Made by a program: the position numbers and the translations under genes
Assembly: GCA_025936205.1 (NCBI GenBank)
Contig: JAICTU010000251.1
Location: 1-13,045 of the forward strand
DNA: 13,045 bases
Direction: 5' to 3'
From: Polyangiaceae bacterium
GTDB taxonomy: Bacteria > Myxococcota > Polyangia > Polyangiales > Polyangiaceae
Part shown: piece by piece, positions 1 through 5,693 of the stretch
Layout: each line of letters opens with the position of its first letter
How positions within the stretch are numbered: the first letter of the stretch is position 1
Notes under the pieces: model-generated
What the model was told of the DNA's origin: nothing
Databases searched by the model: none
What the model saw: only the letters and a program-made list of their open reading frames with translations

Positions 1-469
1 CCATGTACGTGGCCACGGTCCACGGCGCGCCCGCGTACCCGATCAACGTCACGGCCGGCGGCAACGCCTGCGCCAGCCTGCGGATCGTCTCGTAGATGGG
101 CGCGAGGCTCTCGTGCAGCCGCGCGAGGCTCAGCCGATCGATGTCGCGCGGGCCGCGGATCGGCGGGTCCAGCACCGGGCCATCCCCCTCCCGATACTCC
201 AGCTTCTGGCCCAGGGCGGCGGCGAGCTGCGGCAGATCGGCGAACACGATCGCTCCGTCGAGCGCGAAGCGCCGGATCGGCTGCAGCGTGACCTCCGCCG
301 CGTGCGCCGGTGAGGTGCACAGCCCCAGCATGCCGCCCGCCTCGTCGCGCGTGCGCAGATACTCGGGCAAATAGCGCCCCGCTTGACGCATCAACCAGAT
401 CGGCGGGCGCTCCGTCACTTCACCGGACAGGGCGCGCAGCAGCAGCTTCTTCTTGGCGGGAGGGCTCAT
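1..469 (-). CDS. hemE: Uroporphyrinogen decarboxylase HemE (N-terminal 156 codons, cut by window edge)
   Basis: HemE is a cytoplasmic enzyme of tetrapyrrole synthesis that removes four carboxyl groups from uroporphyrinogen III to give coproporphyrinogen III. I translated it by hand because it has no stop inside the window. Residues 23-38 carry the family signature (PIWLMRQAGRYLPEYL), including the two arginines (R28, R32) that bind substrate carboxylates in the family. D78 lies in FADLPQL, where the family usually has F-S-D-I-L and the Asp contacts the pyrrole nitrogens. Residues 142-156 (LIGYAGAPWTVATYM) match the second conserved block. The family is about 340-360 residues, so roughly half is outside the window. 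The ATG at 469-467 gives a normal N-terminus; an in-frame GTG 12 bases upstream is possible. No clear Shine-Dalgarno is visible. It starts 23 bases after the metallophosphoesterase stop, so it may be the distal gene of the same operon. Confidence 0.93.
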   Translation of the reverse strand, partial: MSPPAKKKLLLRALSGEVTERPPIWLMRQAGRYLPEYLRTRDEAGGMLGLCTSPAHAAEVTLQPIRRFALDGAIVFADLPQLAAALGQKLEYREGDGPVLDPPIRGPRDIDRLSLARLHESLAPIYETIRRLAQALPPAVTLIGYAGAPWTVATYM

Positions 470-492
470 GAGACGGCCCACGTTAGCGTAAA

Positions 493-1593
493 TCAGTCGA
501 CCCGGACCAGACGGCCGTCGAGCCGTTGCAGCTCCGCGTCGGCATCGACGACCAGGAATTGCCGTCCGTTCTGGTCGAAGCGTTCGGGGATCGCGCCGCC
601 TCCGCCGCTGATGTACGCGGGCATGCCGCCGTTGTCGAAATGATAGTAGCTGTGGATGTGGCCGTAGAGCGTGAGGTCGACTCCGCCCGCCGCCAGGCGG
701 GCGAGCAGCTTGGCAGCCTCGCTACGGCTCGCGAAGGCGCCGTTGCGCACACCGAACGGGTCGAGCGGCGGGATGTGCATGGCCACCACGTGCAGCTGGT
801 CGCGGCCCGCTGCGAGCCACTCATCGAGCCAGCCGAAGACGATCGGATCCACGGTGGCACTGGCGGAATCGATCAGGCTGAAGCGCACGCCGCGGTACTC
901 GAAGCTCTGGTTGCCGCGACCAAAGTAGGCGTGGAACAGCGTGGGATTCTGGCCGAGCTCGTGGTTGCCGAGCGTCGTGTAGTACGGGACCTGTAGGTGG
1001 GTGAGCTCGGTCTGGAAGCGCTCCAGTTGTTCGCTGGTGCCGCGCTCGGTCAAGTCGCCGGCGCCGAGCAGGAAATCGAGCCCTTCGGGCTCCGCGACGA
1101 CCTGGTTGATGCGTGTGTAGATGTCCTGCACGCGCGGGATCGCCTCCTGCACGTCGCTGAGCACGGCGAAGCGAAAGCGGCCCGCTCGCTCGCTGTCGGG
1201 CGGCGCGATCGTGAGCTCGAGCTCGCGCAGCTCGGGCGGCGGCGCCAGCTGGAAACGGCAGACGCCGCTCGTGTCGCGTTCGCTGGCCAGCACCGGCAGC
1301 TCCGGCAGCGGCGTGAGCTGGGCGCCCGGCATGCAGTTCGCGACCTCGAGCCAGAGCTCCGCCGGCGGGGGCTCGCGGTAAGCGAGCTGCAAGCGCATGC
1401 GCGGGGCGCTCTCCCAGAGCGAGACGTAGCCCGGCTCGAGCTGCCGCACCACGCCATGGCCACCTTCGACTTCGGCGCGCAGCGCCGCGCTCTCGGCCTG
1501 GCCGATCTCGGCGTCCTGCCGCGCCCGCTGCTCGCTGGGCCGCAGGCAGCCGCACACGGCGAGCGCCAGCAGCGCTGCCCACGCTGTCCTCAC
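493..1593 (-). CDS. Lipoprotein calcineurin-like metallophosphoesterase
   Basis: 366 residues. The N-terminus is a lipoprotein-like signal peptide, with a hydrophobic stretch at 5-13 and a likely lipidated Cys at 16 (V-C-G-C) or 14. This predicts a membrane-anchored protein facing the periplasm. A charged, probably helical segment follows (20-44), then a domain with two cysteines (87, 112). The catalytic domain runs from about 140 to 350. Its metal-binding motifs are SDVQ (146-149), GAGD (177-180), GNHE (209-212), H273 in AMHIPP, and GHIH (311-314). The first motif is D-x-Q instead of the common D-x-H, which occurs in some subfamilies; the rest of the dinuclear site is intact, so activity on some phosphoester is expected. 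The substrate cannot be read from the sequence. The start is GTG (1593-1591), overlapping the stop of the upstream gene by four bases (GTGA), a sign of translational coupling. Confidence 0.9.
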   Translation of the reverse strand: MRTAWAALLALAVCGCLRPSEQRARQDAEIGQAESAALRAEVEGGHGVVRQLEPGYVSLWESAPRMRLQLAYREPPPAELWLEVANCMPGAQLTPLPELPVLASERDTSGVCRFQLAPPPELRELELTIAPPDSERAGRFRFAVLSDVQEAIPRVQDIYTRINQVVAEPEGLDFLLGAGDLTERGTSEQLERFQTELTHLQVPYYTTLGNHELGQNPTLFHAYFGRGNQSFEYRGVRFSLIDSASATVDPIVFGWLDEWLAAGRDQLHVVAMHIPPLDPFGVRNGAFASRSEAAKLLARLAAGGVDLTLYGHIHSYYHFDNGGMPAYISGGGGAIPERFDQNGRQFLVVDADAELQRLDGRLVRVD

Positions 1594-2738
1594 GGCGTTG
1601 CCCTTTCGCCGCCGAGGCGCAGCACTCCGGAGAGGCCGAGCACCCAGGCCGAGCCGAGCTGGCCCTCGGCGCGCAGGCCCCAGGCGTCAGACAGCGCGTA
1701 CTCGCCGCGCAGCCCGAAGTGGCCGGCGACGCCGCTCCCGAGGCCGTTCGCCTTCAAGCCGCCGGCGAAGCCGTCATGGCGGTGGTCGTAGTACAGCTCG
1801 AGCTCGGAGGCGTGCGGCAGGTAAAGGCCGAAGCCGGCGTGCGCGAGCAGCAGGCTGCTGGTGTTCAGCGCGCTGACGCCCGGCAAGTCGAACGCGAACC
1901 ACTGCTGGGCCCAGCCCGCGCCCAGCTGGAAGAACGCGCCGCCCACGTCCGGGAGCAGGCGCGCGGCGTCGAGCCGCGCCTCGAGCTGGAGCTCCAGGAC
2001 GCGCGTCACGAAGCCGGAGTCGTCGAAGCGATGCTCGATGTAGCCGATCTGCGGCTCCAGGTAGCTGCCATCGCGCGCACGCTCGCCCGGCGCGCGGGGT
2101 GTCCCCGCTCGCTGTTCGAGCAGGCGCAGACCGGACAGGAGCTCGTAGCGTTGGTTCTGCTGGTCGGGGGCGTACGCCGTGTCGAGCCGCAGGTGCACGG
2201 CAGGCTGTGCACCCAGCCGCGCCTCGAGGCGGGTGGTGAGAAAGTGGTGGAAGGCGAACTGCGGATCGCCCACGTAGCTGTAGCCGAGCGCGGATTCGAG
2301 CAGCGCGCGGCGCTGCGAGGCTTCGCCCCAGCCCTCCCGCGGCGCCCAGGTGGCATACAGGCTGCTGAGCAGCGAGAGCCCGAAGGTGCTCACGCCCGCC
2401 ACGGCCAGCAGCGCCGTGGGGCCCACCAGGTTGCGCGCCGCTCCCGTGCGAAAGAGCACCGCGCCGGCGGCGAATGTCGCGAGTAGCCCCGAGCCCTCCG
2501 CCAGCAGCAGTCGCTCGCTGGTCTCCGTGCGCCCCTGCAGCCAGGTGCCGGAGCCATGGAGGATCACGCCCGGGAACACGGCCGCCAGCTGCGGCCAAGG
2601 TGCGAGCGCGCGCGGGGCCACGTCGGAGTCGGGCGCTCGAGGCTCCGGCGAAACAGCCGGCGGGGTTTCGGCACGCGCAGCTTCAGCGCACAGCAGCAGC
2701 GCGCAAAGGGCCGCCGCGCCCCGGCGGCACGAGGGCAC
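1590..2738 (-). CDS. Hypothetical secreted protein, probable outer-membrane beta-barrel
   Basis: No family was recognised. With the GTG start at 2738 the protein has 382 residues and a signal peptide (an Arg-Arg n-region, the core AAALCALLLC, and a site after A-A-R-A). An ATG at 2792 would add 18 residues and overlap the phosphatase gene by 28 bases; those extra codons (TGT, GCT, CGT, GTA, TTT) look non-coding for this genome, which favours the GTG. After a Pro-rich spacer come two hydrophobic segments around residues 79-97 and 104-128, the first preceded by a Gly-rich FPGVILHGSGTW stretch. The C-terminal two thirds alternate polar and hydrophobic residues in strand-like runs (for example SELELYYDHRH and GHFGLRGEYAL), as in outer-membrane barrels. 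The last residues (GERATP) lack the usual terminal aromatic. The downstream lipoprotein gene overlaps its stop by four bases. A role is not assignable; barrel assignment is inference from the strand pattern. Confidence 0.8.
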   Translation of the reverse strand: MPSCRRGAAALCALLLCAEAARAETPPAVSPEPRAPDSDVAPRALAPWPQLAAVFPGVILHGSGTWLQGRTETSERLLLAEGSGLLATFAAGAVLFRTGAARNLVGPTALLAVAGVSTFGLSLLSSLYATWAPREGWGEASQRRALLESALGYSYVGDPQFAFHHFLTTRLEARLGAQPAVHLRLDTAYAPDQQNQRYELLSGLRLLEQRAGTPRAPGERARDGSYLEPQIGYIEHRFDDSGFVTRVLELQLEARLDAARLLPDVGGAFFQLGAGWAQQWFAFDLPGVSALNTSSLLLAHAGFGLYLPHASELELYYDHRHDGFAGGLKANGLGSGVAGHFGLRGEYALSDAWGLRAEGQLGSAWVLGLSGVLRLGGERATP

Positions 2739-2764
2739 ATCGCGGCCGCGACAAAAGAGCGCGG

Positions 2765-3538
2765 CTACACGATCCAGCGCGCGAGCACACACGTGACGTT
2801 GTCGGGGCCACCCCGCTCATTCGCCGCGTGGATCAAGCCCTGCGTCGCGATCGACAGATCGGGTGTCGAATCGATGATCTCGAAAATCTCCTGGTCGGAG
2901 CAGGGCCCCGCCAGACCGTCGGTGCAGAGCAGCACCACGTCACCTTCTTGCGGCATCTCGAAGCGCGTGTCGACCTTCACGCTCTCCTTCATGCCGAGCG
3001 CGCGCACGATCACATTCTTGTGGGGGAAGTTGGCGATCTCTTCCTCCGTGAGCCGCTTCATCTTGCGGTAGTCGTTGAGCAGCGAGTGGTCTTCCGTCAG
3101 CTGCTCCATCTGGTGGTTGCGGATGCGGTAGACGCGGCTGTCGCCGACGTGAGCGATGTGGATGCCGTCTTCCACTGCGAAGATGGCCACCATGGTGGTG
3201 CCCATACCGCGCTGCTTGTGGTTGCTCTGCGCCGTCTCGAAGATGCGCAGGTTGCTCAGCTTGATGGCGGTGACGAGGCGGTTCTCCTCGTAGCCCCGGC
3301 TGTGGTCCATCTTGTAGGGCCACGTCCGCTCGGGGTCTTCCTCCGTCATCTGGAAGAACTCGCGCATCGTTTCCACGGCGAGCTGGGAAGCCACTTCGCC
3401 GGAGGCGTGACCTCCCATTCCATCTGCGACGAGGTAGAGACCGTGCTCGGAGAAGATCGCGAAGCTGTCTTCGTTATGCTTCCGTTTGCGACCGACGTCG
3501 GTCTGACCGGCAACTTCGATTCTCAGCGGAGGCGACAC
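2765..3538 (-). CDS. PP2C-family serine/threonine protein phosphatase
   Basis: 257 residues, the usual length of a single-domain bacterial PP2C (Stp/PrpC type). These enzymes are Mn/Mg-dependent and reverse Ser/Thr protein phosphorylation in the cytoplasm. Motifs in order: TDVGRKRKHNEDS (13-25), LVADGMGGHASGE (36-48, metal-binding D39 and G40), GMGTTMVAIF (111-120), AHVGDSRVYRI (129-139, D133), LTEDHS (147-152), LLCTDGL (203-209, D207) and GGPDNVT (243-249, D246). All expected metal ligands are present and no transmembrane segment or extra domain is seen. The start is GTG at 3538, with GGAG six bases upstream, the clearest ribosome binding site on the minus strand here. It lies 66 bases after the HtrA-like gene and ends 26 bases before the preferred start of the barrel gene. 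No Ser/Thr kinase is in the window, so its partner kinase is unknown. Confidence 0.95.
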   Translation of the reverse strand: MSPPLRIEVAGQTDVGRKRKHNEDSFAIFSEHGLYLVADGMGGHASGEVASQLAVETMREFFQMTEEDPERTWPYKMDHSRGYEENRLVTAIKLSNLRIFETAQSNHKQRGMGTTMVAIFAVEDGIHIAHVGDSRVYRIRNHQMEQLTEDHSLLNDYRKMKRLTEEEIANFPHKNVIVRALGMKESVKVDTRFEMPQEGDVVLLCTDGLAGPCSDQEIFEIIDSTPDLSIATQGLIHAANERGGPDNVTCVLARWIV

Positions 3539-3552
3539 GTCAGTCTCCAGTC
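3539..3552 (-). promoter_or_regulatory. Ribosome binding site of the PP2C gene
   Basis: On the minus strand GGAG (3548-3545) is followed by six bases and then the GTG start. This supports the GTG as the real start, as no ATG lies nearby in frame. Confidence 0.55.
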
Positions 3553-3604
3553 TTGTCCGGGAAGGCGGATTCCGTCAATCCCGACGTAGTGCCAGGGCAG
3601 CTCG

Positions 3605-4825
3605 TCAGGGTGCTGCGGGGATCGTGACCGGAGCACGAAGCGGCAGGCTCAACTCCCGAAACTTGCCCCCCCCATACACCAGCAGCCGTACCGTCGGCTC
3701 GGGGGGGCTGGCCTCTGCGGGCCTGGCTTCCGAGGCGGGGGCGTCCGCGGGCTTGCCCGCTGCCGGGGGCGCTGCCGCGCCGCGTCCGGATAACGCGATG
3801 CGGTTGATAGTATCCTGCAGCTCGTCGGGGGTCGCGACGGGGGTGTCATTGACCGCCACGACGAGATCGGCCGACTCCTCACCGCCGTTGCCGCTGGGCG
3901 CGCGCAGCCCCGCTTGTTCCGCGGGGCTGGCGGGATCGACCGCAATCACCCGCACCCCACCCACGGACCCGGAATGCCCCGGTACGCCGCGAAAGCCCAG
4001 CCACGCCGCCGGCAGCGGCGCGCGCGGGGGCGCCGCGCGCAGGAACTGCTTGATGGCGCTGACCGGGATCCCAAACGAGCTCATGCGGCAGTCCTGCCGC
4101 GTGCCGGGATCACAGGCTTGCCCCACCAACGCGACCACGTCCCCGGCTTCGTCGCAGATCGGGCTGCCCAGCTCGTCGTCGGTGACACTGGCCCCCAGCA
4201 CCAGGGCGTCTTCCAGGTTCGCGCCGTCACGACCGAGCAATACCTGGCGGGCCTTGACGGCGACCGCCGATTCGCCGACGTCTCTCCCCCGGCCGCCCCA
4301 GCGGCGCAAGCGCACGCCCTCGGCGGCAGCATCGACGCTGGAGGCGCGCACCCCCTCCGTCCAGAAGCCCCCCTCGGGGGCGAGCAGGGCGAGATCCCAG
4401 GTGCGATCCGTCTCGACGACCTTCACGCCGAGCACGTGATCGTCGGAAAAGCGCGCCTTCACGTAGTTGCCGTTGCCGACGGCGGACAGCGCGGTGAGGA
4501 TGCGGCCGTCGGAGCGCAGCACCACGCCGAAGCCGATCCGGTGCCCAGCGCGCTCCAGCCGGACGATGCCGGCGCGGGGACTTGCTGCCGCTGACGCGGG
4601 CGCGGCCACGGACGCCGGGGCTGCCCGAGTGGGAGCCGCCGGGGCTGCGGGAGTCGGGGCTGCGGGGGTCGGAGCTGCGGAAGTCGGAGCTGCGGGAGTC
4701 GGGGCTGCGGGAGTCGGGGCGGCAGGCTCCGCTGGACCAGCGGCAACGGCGACGGGGCTCGAGGCGAGACGGAAGACCAGCACGGCGCACGACAGCGCAG
4801 CGGCCGGGACCAAGTTTCGGCGCAT
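3605..4825 (-). CDS. Secreted HtrA-like pseudoprotease with PDZ domain
   Basis: 406 residues from the ATG at 4825; an in-frame ATG at 4846 would add seven residues with less typical codons. An N-terminal signal peptide (about 1-29, ending VAVAAG) predicts export. Residues 34-80 are a low-complexity Ala/Pro/Thr linker built on AAPTP units. A chymotrypsin/HtrA-like fold follows (85-262): GFGVVLRSDGRILTALSAVG aligns with the usual catalytic-His region but has Ser114 in the His place. D144 in DLALL matches the catalytic Asp, and DDELGSP (216-222) replaces the G-N-S-G-G-P motif, putting Leu219 at the nucleophile. It is therefore probably inactive as a protease. Cys224, 238 and 246 could form a disulfide. 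A PDZ domain follows (about 274-398: GVRVIAVDPASPAEQAGL, then ADLVVAVNDTPVATPDEL), interrupted by a Pro/Ala-rich insert (349-376). A peptide-binding or scaffold role in the periplasm is inferred. Confidence 0.85.
   Translation of the reverse strand: MRRNLVPAAALSCAVLVFRLASSPVAVAAGPAEPAAPTPAAPTPAAPTSAAPTPAAPTPAAPAAPTRAAPASVAAPASAAASPRAGIVRLERAGHRIGFGVVLRSDGRILTALSAVGNGNYVKARFSDDHVLGVKVVETDRTWDLALLAPEGGFWTEGVRASSVDAAAEGVRLRRWGGRGRDVGESAVAVKARQVLLGRDGANLEDALVLGASVTDDELGSPICDEAGDVVALVGQACDPGTRQDCRMSSFGIPVSAIKQFLRAAPPRAPLPAAWLGFRGVPGHSGSVGGVRVIAVDPASPAEQAGLRAPSGNGGEESADLVVAVNDTPVATPDELQDTINRIALSGRGAAAPPAAGKPADAPASEARPAEASPPEPTVRLLVYGGGKFRELSLPLRAPVTIPAAP
4636..4725 (-). repeat. 15-bp coding minisatellite (AAPTP repeats)
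   Basis: Six adjacent 15-base units with the core GAGTCGGGGCTGCGG (plus-strand spelling), the clearest copies at 4651, 4666, 4681, 4696 and 4711; the outer ones are diverged. Because 15 is a multiple of three, the array encodes repeated Ala-Ala-Pro-Thr-Pro in the linker after the signal peptide of the HtrA-like protein. Copy number could vary without breaking the reading frame. Confidence 0.85.
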
Positions 4826-4875
4826 GTCGACCAGTGTAGCCCGCATTTGGGGGCGCGCGGCGCGCTCGAGCGACT

Positions 4876-5577
4876 TCAGCGCGGCCTCAGCTCGCGAATC
4901 CCGAGCTCGCCGGCCACCACCACCACGTCCGCCCTGGCGATAAATAAACCGGTGTCGATGACTCCCGGCACCTGCTGGAGCTCGCGATCGAGCGCCGCGG
5001 GATCCGCGATCACCCCCGCCTGGAGGTCCAGAATGTGGTTGCCGGAGTCCGTCACGAAGGGCCTGCCCTGGCGCTCGCGGAGTGTCACCTTGCCCCAGCG
5101 TTCGAGGGCGCGCTGCGCGTTGCCGATACCGAAGGGCAACACCTCGATCGGCACGGCCCACTTCTCCCCGAGCTGGGTGCTCAACTTCGACTCATCGACG
5201 ATGATCACATTGAAGGCCGCCGCGCGATTCACCAGCTTCTCGCGCGTGTGCGCCCCCCCGCCGCCCTTGATCAAGTCCAGCTTGCGGCTGACCTCGTCGG
5301 CGCCGTCGACGCACACGTCAATCTGCCAGGGTCCGGCATCCGGTAGCAGCGGCACGCCCAGCGTCTGCGCGAGCCGCCGGCTTTCCATGCTGGTGGCGAC
5401 CCCGGTGAGCTCGCGACCGGCGGCGACCAGGCGCCCCACGGCTTCGATGAAGAAGACGGCAGTGGAGCCGCTGCCCAGACCCACCACTCCGCGCTCGGGG
5501 AGCCACGCCAGCGCGGCTTCTGCGGCTTGTTGCTTGGAGGCTTCGCTGGACGGCTTCACTGATGGCTCTCGGCCCAT
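4876..5577 (-). CDS. rpiA: Ribose-5-phosphate isomerase A
   Basis: 233 residues, the normal length of RpiA (about 219-235). The enzyme interconverts ribose 5-phosphate and ribulose 5-phosphate in the non-oxidative pentose phosphate pathway, in the cytoplasm. Conserved blocks: VGLGSGSTA (32-40, phosphate binding), DGADEV (91-96), KGGGGAHTREK (104-114), VDES (127-130), PIEVLPFG (143-150) and FVTDSGNHILDL (174-185). D91, D94, K104 and E113 match the catalytic Asp81, Asp84, Lys94 and Glu103 of the E. coli enzyme with a constant offset of ten. The ATG at 5577 gives a normal N-terminus; the frame stays open upstream to 5736, but that part lacks RpiA similarity and overlaps the divergent Omp85 gene. 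No clear Shine-Dalgarno precedes it. It is the first gene of the leftward group, 50 bases before the HtrA-like gene. Confidence 0.96.
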   Translation of the reverse strand: MGREPSVKPSSEASKQQAAEAALAWLPERGVVGLGSGSTAVFFIEAVGRLVAAGRELTGVATSMESRRLAQTLGVPLLPDAGPWQIDVCVDGADEVSRKLDLIKGGGGAHTREKLVNRAAAFNVIIVDESKLSTQLGEKWAVPIEVLPFGIGNAQRALERWGKVTLRERQGRPFVTDSGNHILDLQAGVIADPAALDRELQQVPGVIDTGLFIARADVVVVAGELGIRELRPR

Positions 5578-5690
5578 GTTGTTTCGACCATATCGTGAGG
5601 CGGCGAGCATCACCAGCGGCCGGAAAGTCGGAGCTGTCCGATCGGAACAAATGGGGATCGTGGGCGTTCCGACTGCTACAAAGGCCCCGC
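5578..5690. promoter_or_regulatory. Divergent intergenic region with TCGGA/TCCGA half-sites
   Basis: This 113-base gap lies between the divergent starts of rpiA and the Omp85 gene, so it should hold promoters for both groups. I see no convincing sigma-70 -35/-10 pair. It contains four copies of one 5-base half-site in alternating orientation: TCGGA at 5628 and 5642, TCCGA at 5637 and 5668. The middle two abut as the perfect palindrome TCCGATCGGA (5637-5646). An operator is possible but not shown. Confidence 0.4.
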
Positions 5691-5693
5691 ATG
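5681..5693 (+). promoter_or_regulatory. Likely ribosome binding site and start of the Omp85 gene
   Basis: AAGG (5681-5684) lies six bases before the ATG at 5691. This, the signal peptide that follows, and atypical codons upstream decide the start over the longer open frame beginning at 5562. Confidence 0.5.

Noticed and set aside
2474..3589. 371-codon plus-strand open frame antisense to the PP2C phosphatase
   Set aside because: The phosphatase on the other strand has every family motif; this frame has none.
4847..5161. N-terminal extension of the HtrA-like protein upstream of its signal peptide
   Set aside because: The frame stays open to 5161, but the extra 105 residues are an Arg-rich shadow of rpiA and would bury the signal peptide.
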